Below, one piece after another: positions 8,517 to 17,334 of a stretch of 64,000 nucleotides of DNA. The notes beneath the pieces are model-generated. The model saw only the letters and a program-made list of their open reading frames with translations. It did no database searches and had not been told where the DNA came from. The stretch's first letter is position 1, and each line of letters begins with the position of its first letter. Source of the DNA: Corynebacterium sp. HMSC05H05 (GTDB lineage: Bacteria; Actinomycetota; Actinomycetes; Mycobacteriales; Mycobacteriaceae). Location of the stretch: positions 20,719 through 84,718 of the forward strand of contig NZ_KV788382.1 of assembly GCF_001807265.1 (NCBI RefSeq), in the 5' to 3' direction. The translations under genes and the position numbers were made by a program.

Positions 8517-11500
8517 ATGGGAATTCGAAAACGGGCGGTGCGTGGTTGCACTGCTCTTGTGTCCAGCGTCGTCATCGCGCTGCCGGTCGTCGCAGCGGTG
8601 GCACCGGCAAAGGCGGCGGACGCGGCTGCGCAGCCAGGTGGCCAGGTGGTTATCAGTGAGATCGCAAACGGCGGCCCCGGCGGCTATCACGACAACTTCA
8701 TCGAGGTCGCCAACTGGGGCGACGAGCCTGTGGACGTCAGCGGCTGGGAGCTGTTCCGCTGCACCGGCACGGGTTCGGTGGCGTCGGCGCCGCAGAACAC
8801 GCTGCAGGGCACGATCGGCGCGGGGGAGCGGTGGCTATTCGCGCGGGAGAGCGATCAGTCCACAATCGCGGACGAGGACGTGGAGCAGCGGTACACAACC
8901 TCGCTGGCCAACGAGTCCTACGGCGCGCTGCTGCGCGATAGCTCGGGCGAGGACGTCGACGCAGTCGCGATCCAGTTCCCGGGCACCACCAACCAGGCGT
9001 GCGGCGAGGGCACCGTGCTGGCCAACACCACAGATTCCGCCGCCGGCGAGAGCTTCCAGCGCACCCAGGACACCGACGACAACGCCGCGGACTTCATCCG
9101 CGCGCCGCGCACCCCGGGTACGGAGAATGCCACAGAGCCGTCGGGGGCGCCGAAGCGCGGCGACGTGCTCATCTCCGAGGTCGCGCACACGGGCGCGGAC
9201 GGGGAGGGGCTGATTGAGGTCGCTTACTTCGGCGATCAGGAGGTCGACGTCACGGATCTGCGCGTGGACGTGGTCAACCAGTTCGGGCGCCGGTTTGCGG
9301 GGTATGTGTGGGCGGGGCGGATGCCCGTCGAGAAGCTTGGGCCCGGAGAGGCTGTCGTGGTGCCGCGTGATGAGGGCGGGCGCGACTTCACTGAGGGCGC
9401 CGCGGGCGTGGTGCTGTACGACGCCTCCGGTGCCGTCTGGGACCGCGTCGCCTGGGCGGACAATCAGGACTCCGCGGCTGCGGACGGCACGCCGCTGCCG
9501 TACGTCAGCCTGGACGCCGCGGGCGGCGTCTCCTACCAGCGCACCGCCAACACCGGCGACAACGCGTCGGACTTCGTGGCGGCGAAGCGCACCCCGGGCG
9601 CGATCGAGGTGGGCAAGCCCGCCGAGGAGCAGACGCCCGAATACACGCACGAGGAGCCGCACACCACCGGTGGGGCGAACGTGCTGGTCTCGGAGATGAC
9701 CAACACCGGCCCGGACGGCAACGGCGACATCTTCCTCGAGCTGCAGAACTACGGCGACGCGCCGCAGGACATGACCGGCTGGTCCGTGTACCGCTGCATC
9801 GGCACCGGCGTGCGCGCGTCCGTGCCGCAGGTGTCCGCCGAACAGCTGGACGGTGTGGTGCTTGAGCCCGGTCAGCGTTTCACCGCGGGCCGGTCGGGGC
9901 AAGCGGGCACGGACATCCGCGCAGCGCAGGACACCACGTTCGACATCTCCTTTGCCACCCAGTACGGCCTGCTCGTTTTCGACCAGGACGGCAAGATCGT
10001 GGACCGCGTCGGCTCCGCACGCGAGGACGTGGAGAGCTTCTGTGCCATGGGCCAGCCACTTCCCGGTGTGCTCAACGGACTGCATGGGCAATCCTGGCAG
10101 CGCGTGGACATCACGGGCGATGACCGCCGGGATTTCATTGTGGCGGAGAGGACCCCTGGGCGTCGCAACGCAGAGGCCCCGCAGCACCAGCGCGTGGATT
10201 CGCCGGTGAAGATCACCGAGGTCACCAACGGCGGCCCGGGCGGTGCCGGCGATAACTTCTTCGAACTGACCAACACGGGCGATGCGCCTGTAGACGTCAC
10301 CGGGTGGCAGGTCTACCGCTGCACCGGCACCGGGCGCGTGTACGACGGCATGCTGCAGCTCAATCTGCCCGACGGCGAGATGGCGCCGGGCGAGGTGTTC
10401 ACCGCCACGCGCACCGGAGCGGACTCCACGGTGGAGGACCCGGACGCGACCTACGGCACCTCCTTCAACGCTGTCGATGGCTTCGGTCTGATGGTGGTGG
10501 ACAAGGACCGCAACGTCGTGGACTCCGTCGGCGTGTTCGACCGCGTCGATTCCCCGTGCGCGGCGGGCGAGCCTTTGAGCGACACGCTCGATTTCGCCTC
10601 CGGCGAGTCCTACCAGCGCGTCGCGTTTACCGGCGACAACGCCAAGGACTATGTCCGCGCGATTCGCACCCCGGGCAAGTACGACCCGGACGTCGAGGCC
10701 ATTGAGGTGCAAAAGCCCAAGATGGGTGATGTGGTGATCAACGAGATCGCCGCCGGCCGCCCGGATGACAAGGGTGGGCAGAAGGCGCAGTATATCGAGA
10801 TCATCAACAACGGCTCCACGCCCGCGGATCTGTCCGGGCTGCGCGTGGACTACTGCGCTGCCGACGGGCGCCGCATGCTGGAGCCGGCAGCGGTGGTGCC
10901 GGACGGGTTCTCGCTGGCCCCGGGCGGCGTGCTCACCGTCGCGCGGCCGGAGGCGGGCGTGAAGGATGCGCTTGCCACCGACGCCACCTTCCAGCAGGAG
11001 GGTTACGGTGCCACAATCACGGATGCCGCAGGCACGCTTCTCGACGCCGTCGGTGTCTACTACGACGACGTAGGCAAAGTGACAAACGCACCGGAGGGCC
11101 CCTGCTCCTCCGCCGGCGTGCCGCTGGATCGCCGCATGCGGTTTACCTCCATCGAGGAGGCGCAGAAGCACGATTACGCCTGGCACCGTGTGCAGTCCAC
11201 CGGCAACAACTGGGCGGACTTTGACACCGCGCCGGCCACTCCGGGCTCGGCGGACGGCCCGGAATACCGCGACGTGACCAAACCCGTGGAGGGCTCACTC
11301 GATCCGGTCGAGGTCGAGCGCGCAACCCGCACCGGGGTGCCTTCGCTTTCCGACGGCACGCCCCTGACCGCCACCGGCACCTCCGACGCCGACGTGACGG
11401 CGTTCGGCGCGAAGACGGCGGCAATCGACTGGTCGAAGTCCGCAGGCTTCATCGGTGCCTCCCCGCAGGCGGCGCTGGAGCAGCGGGTGGGCGAGGGCGA

Positions 11501-13607
11501 GACCCGCGCCGCGGACGTCCGCAAGATGGACCAGGCGCAAGACACCGGCCGCGCGTTCCCGTACCAGCGCTTCGAGCTGGCGGTGGAGCGCCCCGAGGAC
11601 AGTGTGGTCTCGATTGCGTGGCGCGGCCACTCCCGCGACCGCCACGAGCTGCAGATGTACTTCTACAACCACACTGTTGGCCAGTGGCAGCGCGTGGACA
11701 CCGCGGCGGGGGAGGACGGCGGCGAGGTCACCCTGGTGGGCACCGGTGCTGTTGCTGATTTCTACCGCGACGGCACCGTGGACGTGCTGGTCCAGGACGG
11801 CAAGCGCGTGGCGGATCCGTTCAGCGACTCCAACGGCGAGACGAACCAGATGTTCAAGACGCCTGGCGAGTACGACCTCGCCATCGCGCACGTGACGGAT
11901 TCGCAGTACCTCACCGAGCAGAACCCGGCGTCGTATACCCAGATGATCGCGTGGTTGGCCGCGAACAAGGACGCGCGCGACATCATCGCTTCCGTGCACA
12001 CCGGCGACGTGATCCAGAACTGGCTGCGCGGCAATCAGGAGCCGGACCGTGCGGTGCTGGAGTTTGAGCGGGCCTCCGAGATCATGAAGATCTTCGAGGA
12101 CGCCGGCATGCCCTACGGCATCCTGCCGGGCAACCACGACAACGTGTGGGGCGCATCCAACGAAATGTTCAACGAGTACTTCCCGGCCTCGCGCTACGAG
12201 TCCAACCCCTGGTGGGGCGGGCACGGCCCGGACGGCAACGCGTCGAACTTCTTCACCATGGAGCGCGACGGCGCGAAGTTCCTCTTCCTGCAAATGGGCT
12301 TCGACTCCTCCGAGGAGGAGATCGACTGGGCGGACAAGGTCATCGCGGACCACCCGGACCACAACGTGATCTTCTCCACCCACGAGTACCTGCGCCCCGA
12401 GGAGGACGCCCGCTCGAACCCGGACAACGGCCGTTGGACCGCCCAGGGCGACCTACTTTTCGAGCGTCTTGTCAAACCCCACTCCAACGTCGTCCTGGTC
12501 TTCTCCGGCCACCTGCACGGTGTTCGCCAGCGCATCACCGAGCGTGAGGACGGCACCCACGTCATCGAGACCGTCGCCGACTACCAGTCCTACGAGGAGG
12601 ACGGCGCCCGCGACGCCCTGTACACGCGTCTGTACCAGTTCGACCTGGACTCCGGAAAGGTCGCGGCCAACGCGTACTCGCCGCGCCTGCAGTCCTTCGA
12701 GCCGTGGAAGAACGACCCGCACGATCTGGGCTACACCCCGGAATCCGACGAGTTCGTCTACGACGCCGACCTGCAGTACGACAAGCAGGTGACCACCTCC
12801 GGCATCGCCGCCTTCGGCGCACCGGTGGAGCTCGGCACCGCCCAGCTTTCCGACGGCACCGCCGCCGAATTCACCTGGGACAACCTCGAGCCAGACGCGG
12901 AGTACCTCTGGTACACCCGCGCGCAGCGCGACGCCTCCGCCGCCAGTGGCGCCTCCGCCGCCGACCCGCGCTACTCCGACTTCCGCGTCTTCACCGCCCC
13001 GGCGGAGGACGATGAGGAGGCCCCGGAGACGTCCGCACCTGAAACCCCGGCGCCCGAGACCTCGGCCGAGCAGCCCACCGCAACCGTCACCGCGACCACC
13101 ACGACGTCTGTGTCCGCAGACCCGGTGACCCACACGGAGACCGTTAAGGAGACCATTAAGGAGACGGCCACGGAGACCGAGAAGGTCACCGAAACCGAGC
13201 CGGCGGTCACGCACCGCGAAACGGTGACGACCTCGACGACCGTGGTCACCCCGACCACGGTGACCTCCACCGCAAAGGAGGTCTCCACCGCGCCGAACAC
13301 GACGGTGACCAAGTCCGTGCCCACCACCGTGGTCACGCCGACGACCGTCACCGCACCGACGACGGTGGAGGTGCCGACGACGGTGCCCACGACCGTCGAG
13401 AAGCAAGGCGACCGTGTCACCGAAGAGCAGTTCCCGGACGAGGTCAGCTCCGTGACCGTCGGCTCGAGCGTTACCATCACCCCGCTGGGCATCCTGCTGT
13501 CCCTGCTCGGTGCGCTGGGCGCGGTCGGCATGATCGCCGCGCTGCTCAATTACATGGGCATTAACCTGCAGGAGTACTACGAGCAGTTCCTCGACATGCT
13601 CCCGTAA
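8517..13607 (+). CDS. Giant surface protein: lamin-tail domains plus metallophosphoesterase
   Basis: A 1696-residue exported protein. ATG 8517 is preceded by AAGGAA and begins a signal peptide (MGIRKRAVRG..., hydrophobic to about residue 30, AKAADA cleavage region). Five lamin-tail-like modules follow in roughly residues 40-900, each opening with a variant of VVISEIANGGPGG and containing DVSGWxxxRCTGTG; three share nearly the same sequence. A calcineurin-like metallophosphoesterase domain at about 1115-1400 shows DSQYL, HTGDVIQNW, GNHDN and SGHLHG metal-ligand motifs. A Thr/Val/Pro-rich spacer (about 1500-1640) leads to a hydrophobic helix and a short tail, with no LPXTG. Predicted role: cell-surface phosphatase or nuclease. 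Monocistronic, followed by a strong terminator. Confidence 0.85.
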   Translation: MGIRKRAVRGCTALVSSVVIALPVVAAVAPAKAADAAAQPGGQVVISEIANGGPGGYHDNFIEVANWGDEPVDVSGWELFRCTGTGSVASAPQNTLQGTIGAGERWLFARESDQSTIADEDVEQRYTTSLANESYGALLRDSSGEDVDAVAIQFPGTTNQACGEGTVLANTTDSAAGESFQRTQDTDDNAADFIRAPRTPGTENATEPSGAPKRGDVLISEVAHTGADGEGLIEVAYFGDQEVDVTDLRVDVVNQFGRRFAGYVWAGRMPVEKLGPGEAVVVPRDEGGRDFTEGAAGVVLYDASGAVWDRVAWADNQDSAAADGTPLPYVSLDAAGGVSYQRTANTGDNASDFVAAKRTPGAIEVGKPAEEQTPEYTHEEPHTTGGANVLVSEMTNTGPDGNGDIFLELQNYGDAPQDMTGWSVYRCIGTGVRASVPQVSAEQLDGVVLEPGQRFTAGRSGQAGTDIRAAQDTTFDISFATQYGLLVFDQDGKIVDRVGSAREDVESFCAMGQPLPGVLNGLHGQSWQRVDITGDDRRDFIVAERTPGRRNAEAPQHQRVDSPVKITEVTNGGPGGAGDNFFELTNTGDAPVDVTGWQVYRCTGTGRVYDGMLQLNLPDGEMAPGEVFTATRTGADSTVEDPDATYGTSFNAVDGFGLMVVDKDRNVVDSVGVFDRVDSPCAAGEPLSDTLDFASGESYQRVAFTGDNAKDYVRAIRTPGKYDPDVEAIEVQKPKMGDVVINEIAAGRPDDKGGQKAQYIEIINNGSTPADLSGLRVDYCAADGRRMLEPAAVVPDGFSLAPGGVLTVARPEAGVKDALATDATFQQEGYGATITDAAGTLLDAVGVYYDDVGKVTNAPEGPCSSAGVPLDRRMRFTSIEEAQKHDYAWHRVQSTGNNWADFDTAPATPGSADGPEYRDVTKPVEGSLDPVEVERATRTGVPSLSDGTPLTATGTSDADVTAFGAKTAAIDWSKSAGFIGASPQAALEQRVGEGETRAADVRKMDQAQDTGRAFPYQRFELAVERPEDSVVSIAWRGHSRDRHELQMYFYNHTVGQWQRVDTAAGEDGGEVTLVGTGAVADFYRDGTVDVLVQDGKRVADPFSDSNGETNQMFKTPGEYDLAIAHVTDSQYLTEQNPASYTQMIAWLAANKDARDIIASVHTGDVIQNWLRGNQEPDRAVLEFERASEIMKIFEDAGMPYGILPGNHDNVWGASNEMFNEYFPASRYESNPWWGGHGPDGNASNFFTMERDGAKFLFLQMGFDSSEEEIDWADKVIADHPDHNVIFSTHEYLRPEEDARSNPDNGRWTAQGDLLFERLVKPHSNVVLVFSGHLHGVRQRITEREDGTHVIETVADYQSYEEDGARDALYTRLYQFDLDSGKVAANAYSPRLQSFEPWKNDPHDLGYTPESDEFVYDADLQYDKQVTTSGIAAFGAPVELGTAQLSDGTAAEFTWDNLEPDAEYLWYTRAQRDASAASGASAADPRYSDFRVFTAPAEDDEEAPETSAPETPAPETSAEQPTATVTATTTTSVSADPVTHTETVKETIKETATETEKVTETEPAVTHRETVTTSTTVVTPTTVTSTAKEVSTAPNTTVTKSVPTTVVTPTTVTAPTTVEVPTTVPTTVEKQGDRVTEEQFPDEVSSVTVGSSVTITPLGILLSLLGALGAVGMIAALLNYMGINLQEYYEQFLDMLP

Positions 13608-13624
13608 ACCTGGCTCCCAGGCGA

Positions 13625-13659
13625 GTGGATGCGGCTGCGTTGCGCCGCGTCCACTTTTT
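13625..13659 (+). terminator. Rho-independent terminator of the surface phosphoesterase gene
   Basis: An 11-bp stem (13625-13635 with 13644-13654, one G:T pair) is followed by TTTTT at 13655-13659. The T tract runs straight into TATGCT (13661-13666), the likely -10 box of the next gene. Confidence 0.8.
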
Positions 13660-13673
13660 ATATGCTCGTCCTC

Positions 13674-14600
13674 ATGCGCAATTTGGGTTACGACGATGTC
13701 ATGTCCGCCATCCGCCCAGGTACCGCCGTCGATGCGTTGCGGGAGGTCCTGACGGGCGGCTTCGATCCCGCCACCGACCCGCACCGCCAAAAGGTCGCGC
13801 TGCCGCACGGGGAAATGCATCTACTGCCGTCGGCGCTCGATGGCGCGGTCGGGGTGAAGGTGCTGGGGATTCAGCCGGTGGGCTCGACTGTCGATGTCCC
13901 GTTCGTGCAGGGATCCTACCTGCTCATGAGTGGCGAGACGCTGACGCCGGAGGTCGTGATGGATGCCGCGGCGCTAACGGAGATTCGCACGGCCGCGGTA
14001 GCTGTGGCTGGGGTGCTGGACCGGTTGCGGGAATCGAGTGAGCCGTTGGAGTGCGTGATTGTGGGCGCGGGTGCGCAGGGGCGGGCGCACGCGCGAACGG
14101 TTGAGGACGTGCTTGAGGGGGTGCGGGAGGTGTCGGTGACGTTTACTTCGCGGAGCGAGCCGGCGGATCTGGCCTACCCGTGGGTGAAATCGGGGAGTGC
14201 TGCGGCCGATGAAGCGTTGGGCAAGGCCGGGTTGGTTGTGACGGCGACGAGTGCGGGACAACCTGTGGTCGTCGATAGGCAATTGCGGCCCGATGCGACC
14301 GTGCTTGCCGTGGGGGCGCACACGGTGGACACGCGGGAGTTGCATGAAGATGTGCTGCACGGCGCACAGGTGATCGTGGAAGATGTGGAGGCTGCGCAGC
14401 GGGAGGCCGGCGATGTGGCGATCGCGGTGGAGAAGGGGGCGCTTGCGTGGGACGACGTGGTGACGATGGCTGAGGTCGTGCGCGGGGAAGTGACGCTGGA
14501 TCCGGCGCGGCGGGTGGTGTTTAAAGCCGTCGGGATGCCGTGGGAGGACCTGGCGGTGGCGACGGCTGTCGCCGGGCAGATCCAAACGGGGTCTAGGTGA
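13674..14600 (+). CDS. Ornithine cyclodeaminase / mu-crystallin family protein
   Basis: A 308-residue protein at the usual family length. The dinucleotide-binding motif CVIVGAGAQGRAHA is near residues 127-140, and VVTATSAGQPVV and GAHTVDTREL follow as in ornithine cyclodeaminase/mu-crystallin homologues, which are NAD(P)-dependent deaminating lyases or imine reductases. Substrate cannot be set: members act on ornithine, alanine, ketimines or siderophore precursors. ATG 13674 is chosen because TATGCT ends 7 nt before it and no ribosome binding site exists, the leaderless pattern seen across the window; ATG 13662 would start inside that -10 box. A degenerate fragment of this gene lies at 15839-15916. 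Confidence 0.8.
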   Translation: MRNLGYDDVMSAIRPGTAVDALREVLTGGFDPATDPHRQKVALPHGEMHLLPSALDGAVGVKVLGIQPVGSTVDVPFVQGSYLLMSGETLTPEVVMDAAALTEIRTAAVAVAGVLDRLRESSEPLECVIVGAGAQGRAHARTVEDVLEGVREVSVTFTSRSEPADLAYPWVKSGSAAADEALGKAGLVVTATSAGQPVVVDRQLRPDATVLAVGAHTVDTRELHEDVLHGAQVIVEDVEAAQREAGDVAIAVEKGALAWDDVVTMAEVVRGEVTLDPARRVVFKAVGMPWEDLAVATAVAGQIQTGSR

Positions 14601-14719
14601 GCGCTCTAGGGTGTGACCAGTTCTTCGGCTTAGAAGCCGGTGGGGTGGGGTGTGCCGTCGTTAAGCGTCCAGTGCTTAGCTGCCGTAACGGCCATAAGAA
14701 CCTTGGTCATTGGGTCCTC

Positions 14720-15718
14720 TTAAAACTTGACGATCATCTTGCCGGTGTTGCCGCCCTCGAACAGTTCGAGGAATGCGGCCGGCATGTTGTCGATGCCCTC
14801 GCGCACCGTGGTTTCGAACGTGATTGAGCCGTCGACGACCAGCGGGGCGATCTTCTCCTGGAACTCCTTGGCAAGGTGGGAGTACTGGCCCACCACGAAC
14901 CCGCGCAGCGTGAGGCATTTGCCGATGGACAGGCCCAGATTCCGCGGCCCCGGCGCCGGTTCCGTGTCGTTGTACTGCGCAATGGCCCCGCACATGGCGA
15001 TGCGGCCGAACGTGTTCGCGTTCTGGATCGCGGCCTCGAGGTGGTCTCCGCCGACGTTGTCGAAGTAGACGTCGATGCCCTCCGGCGCTGCCTTGGCCAG
15101 CTGGCCGCTCACGTCGCCGTCCTTGTAGTTGAACGCCTCGTCGAAGCCGATGTTTTTGAGGTATTCGATTTTCTCCGCGGAGCCCGCGGACCCGATCACC
15201 TTCGCAGCGCCGAGGTGCTTCGCAATTTGTCCCGCGGCCGAGCCCACGGCACCTGCGGCGCCAGAGATGAACACGACGTCGCCCTCTTTCATCTCGCCGA
15301 CGGCGGTCAGACCGACGTAGGCGGTCAGACCCGTCAGGCCGAGGATGCCCAGGTACGCTTCGGCCGGCGCGATGGTGGTGTCGATCTGCTCCGCCTCGTC
15401 CTCGTTCAGGACGGCGTGTGTGCGCCACCCGGCGAAGTGCCGGACCGTGTCGCCCGCTTTGAACTTGCTGGAGCGGGACTCGGTGACTGTGCCGATCGCG
15501 GTGCCGTTGAGTGGTTCATCGATCTGGAACGGCTCGATGTAGGACTCCACGTCGTTCATCCGCCCGCGCATGTAGGGGTCGACGCTGGAGAACGTGTTCT
15601 CGACGAGGACCTCGCCGTCGGAGAGCTCTGGCAGCTCCACCTCTTCGAGACGGAAGTTCTCGCTTGTTGGTGCCCCATTCGGGCGGGAGGCAAGGACCCA
15701 TTGCTTCGCTGCAGTCAC
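14720..15718 (-). CDS. NADP-dependent medium-chain oxidoreductase (PTGR/leukotriene B4 dehydrogenase type)
   Basis: A 332-residue zinc-free MDR enzyme. The GTG start at 15718 has GGAG 6 nt upstream and gives MTAAKQWVLASRPNG, the typical N-terminus of this family. Other family marks are VDPYMRGRM, LGLTGLTAYVGL, the cofactor motif VFISGAAGAVGSAAGQIAK near residues 145-163, VDVYFDNVGGDHLEAA, and GFVVGQY near the C-terminus. Such enzymes reduce activated double bonds of enones, curcumin-like compounds or prostaglandin-type substrates with NADPH. Convergent with the cyclodeaminase-like gene. The physiological substrate is unknown. Confidence 0.88.
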   Translation of the reverse strand: MTAAKQWVLASRPNGAPTSENFRLEEVELPELSDGEVLVENTFSSVDPYMRGRMNDVESYIEPFQIDEPLNGTAIGTVTESRSSKFKAGDTVRHFAGWRTHAVLNEDEAEQIDTTIAPAEAYLGILGLTGLTAYVGLTAVGEMKEGDVVFISGAAGAVGSAAGQIAKHLGAAKVIGSAGSAEKIEYLKNIGFDEAFNYKDGDVSGQLAKAAPEGIDVYFDNVGGDHLEAAIQNANTFGRIAMCGAIAQYNDTEPAPGPRNLGLSIGKCLTLRGFVVGQYSHLAKEFQEKIAPLVVDGSITFETTVREGIDNMPAAFLELFEGGNTGKMIVKF

Positions 15719-15838
15719 GCTGTGCTCCTTAGTCGTTGTTCTCTCGATGTTCGGCCTTTGCCGGGACATCGGGTGGAACGTCGGGAGGGCGGTTGCTATT
15801 CCTGATTTACAGTCTCTTCAGGACTGCGGCGACACTGG

Positions 15839-15916
15839 GGAATTGCGCCCTGATGCGACCTTGCTTGCCGTGGAGCGCGCACGGTGGACACGCGGGGCTG
15901 GATGCGGCGCGGCGGG
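15839..15916 (+). pseudogene. Degenerate fragment duplicated from the ornithine cyclodeaminase-like gene
   Basis: Bases from about 15839 (AATTGCGCCCTGATGCGACC...) match 14281-14338 of the intact gene with a few substitutions and small indels, through CACGGTGGACACGCGGG. The match then jumps to sequence resembling 14502-14518 (GGATCCGGCGCGGCGGGTGG). It is therefore an internally deleted relic of a second copy. No reading frame survives. Confidence 0.7.
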
Positions 15917-15923
15917 TGGGCAG

Positions 15924-16502
15924 CTACTGCTGAAGGGCAATCTGCCCTAACGCCAGCTTCACCCGGTCTGCGAAACTGGGGCACCCTGCACGCTGCAGTG
16001 CAACATGGAGCGGGTCTTTCACGACGCCCGGCCGCGAGTAATACTCAAATTGGTCCGCGACCGCGTCGATGAATCCTGGTTGGTTGGAATCGGCGACAAG
16101 ATTGAAGAAATCGTCGCTATTGACGATTTCGTACTGTTCCTCGTCGGGACGCGAGGTGAAATCATCCGGCCGGTTGTCGGTGAGGATGTAATGCACGTTT
16201 CCCGACACCGCAGCAGCATGAACGTGGAAATCCCCCGAATCAGCTCCGCTGAAGCCGTAGTCGCCATCTGGTGCGACAACCGTGTCGTCGATAAGAGCCT
16301 CCATCATTTTGAATCGACGCTCGATCGCAGACCCGGACCACTCGGGATGCTTCTTACGCATGGCGCGTATCGCTTCAGCTTGGATGTCGCGGGTCCACAG
16401 GATTGAAAACATGCCACGGTTGCATTTGCGTAAATGAAAGAGCCAGTCTGTCAGAATCCGACTGGCCAAGACATTGGCATCGACGAGCACCCGTTGTGTC
16501 AC
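15924..16502 (-). CDS. PIN-domain protein, probable toxin of a toxin-antitoxin pair
   Basis: A 192-residue PIN-like ribonuclease candidate. The N-terminus MTQRVLVDANVLASRIL carries the first catalytic Asp (residue 8), and later acidic residues occur in GFSGADSGDFHVHAAA, which fits the PIN metal site; ILTDNRPDDF matches the final PIN strand. At 192 residues it is longer than typical VapC (about 130), resembling the larger PIN group paired with excisionase-like regulators. Its start is 36 nt after the stop of the upstream HTH gene on the same strand, implying co-transcription. Expected action is cleavage of RNA when the antitoxin is lost; the RNA target is unknown. Confidence 0.75.
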   Translation of the reverse strand: MTQRVLVDANVLASRILTDWLFHLRKCNRGMFSILWTRDIQAEAIRAMRKKHPEWSGSAIERRFKMMEALIDDTVVAPDGDYGFSGADSGDFHVHAAAVSGNVHYILTDNRPDDFTSRPDEEQYEIVNSDDFFNLVADSNQPGFIDAVADQFEYYSRPGVVKDPLHVALQRAGCPSFADRVKLALGQIALQQ

Positions 16503-16538
16503 GACTACGACCTTATTTGTGGAACGGCAACAGCGAGG

Positions 16539-16979
16539 CTAATCGGTTAGTGGACCGAAAGATTCAAGATCAAAGGACCGGAGTCTTTCGAACGCCTCAT
16601 CCTGCTCCTTTGCTAGCTGGCTCTTGAGGGAGAGTACGTCGTCTCGGTGAAAACGGGTATGTGTTCCGACTTTAAAGCTGTCGATCCTGCCGGCCCTTGC
16701 CCACTTCATCAAGGTCGGTCGCGAGATTCCCAGCACGTCCGCGGCAGAAGTGCTTGTCAGCTGTTCCGGCATTCGGGTGATCGCGACTTCGCCAGCCTCC
16801 GTGAGAGCTCTAATCGCTGCAAGTACGGTTGCCTGCACACGCTCGGGGAGGTCGACCTGGTTGCCATCCTTGTCAAGAACTGCGATGTCAGCGTCCTCGG
16901 GCATCCGCAGGGCTTCGAATGCAGCCGTATCTTCAGTGCTCAGAACAATGGCGCTTGAGGAAGATAGGGTGGCAGTCAT
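16539..16979 (-). CDS. Excisionase-like HTH protein, probable antitoxin/repressor for the PIN toxin
   Basis: A 146-residue protein with a MerR/excisionase-type winged helix at about 75-115: STSAADVLGISRPTLMKWAR followed by GRIDSFKVGTHTRFHRDDV. The acidic, helical C-terminus (SQLAKEQDEAFERLRSFDLE) would suit toxin binding. A very strong ribosome binding site AAGGAGG lies 6 nt before ATG 16979. It is the first gene of a two-gene operon with the PIN protein, and a perfect palindrome upstream (17023-17034) is a candidate autoregulatory site. The role is inferred from gene order and domain type. Confidence 0.75.
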   Translation of the reverse strand: MTATLSSSSAIVLSTEDTAAFEALRMPEDADIAVLDKDGNQVDLPERVQATVLAAIRALTEAGEVAITRMPEQLTSTSAADVLGISRPTLMKWARAGRIDSFKVGTHTRFHRDDVLSLKSQLAKEQDEAFERLRSFDLESFGPLTD

Positions 16980-17022
16980 TTGAGCCTCCTTTTTGCCGTG
17001 GAGGTTGAAGCGTATTGGATTT

Positions 17023-17034
17023 CACTTGTAAGTG
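17023..17034 (-). promoter_or_regulatory. Palindromic operator candidate of the PIN toxin-antitoxin operon
   Basis: CACTT-GT-AAGTG is a perfect inverted repeat 44 nt before the antitoxin start. On the minus strand it falls between TTGCAC (-35-like) and a CAATAC (-10-like) hexamer, the usual place for a repressor site. Confidence 0.45.
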
Positions 17035-17095
17035 CAATGGGGCTGAATCGGGTTTGCCCCTATTCGGGGAGTGGAAACGAGGGGGTGGAAATGCG

Positions 17096-17120
17096 AAAAA
17101 GGAGCCCCTTGCGGGCTCCT
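17096..17120 (-). terminator. Terminator after tRNA-Asn
   Basis: Stem GGAGCCC/GGGCTCC (17101-17107 with 17113-17119). On the minus strand it ends in TTTTT (17096-17100), just downstream of the tRNA gene. Confidence 0.8.
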
Positions 17121-17128
17121 TCGTTTTG

Positions 17129-17201
17129 CTCCTCCAACTGGGCTCGAACCAGTGACCCTTCGATTAACAGTCGAATGCTCTGCCAACTGAGCTATGGAGG
17201 A
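17129..17201 (-). tRNA. tRNA-Asn (anticodon GTT)
   Basis: A 73-nt cloverleaf. The 7-bp acceptor stem TCCTCCA/TGGAGGA (17195-17201 with 17130-17136) has discriminator G. The D-loop is AGCTCAGTTGGCAGAGC, the anticodon loop CTGTTAAT contains GTT, and the T-arm contains GGTTCGAGCCC. CCA is not encoded. Its own terminator follows at 17096-17120. Confidence 0.97.
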
Positions 17202-17334
17202 ATATGTTGCCGTTGCTCTCGCTGTGCAACGAGATGTAACAATAGCGTGGGTTGGTTGTGTTGCCCAAATCGGCAGGTTAGGTGATGTTTTCGGCCGTGG
17301 TTATGTGGCCGAGTTTTGGGGTAGGGTTTCGGAC

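Noticed and set aside
8835..11186. A 783-codon open frame on the minus strand across the surface phosphoesterase gene
   Set aside because: It is antisense to a protein with clear domains and reflects high third-position GC; its translation is low-complexity and has no recognisable motif.
13040..13420. Tandem nucleotide repeat in the Thr/Val-rich region of the surface protein
   Set aside because: The amino acid pattern repeats (TTVxxPTTV), but nucleotide units are too irregular to call a tandem repeat array.
12971..13549. Minus-strand 192-codon frame with repeated Val/Thr
   Set aside because: It is antisense to the Thr-rich linker of the surface protein; composition artefact.
17194..17334. 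Longer start for the small membrane protein at 17335
   Set aside because: It would begin within the antisense strand of tRNA-Asn and lacks any start signal.
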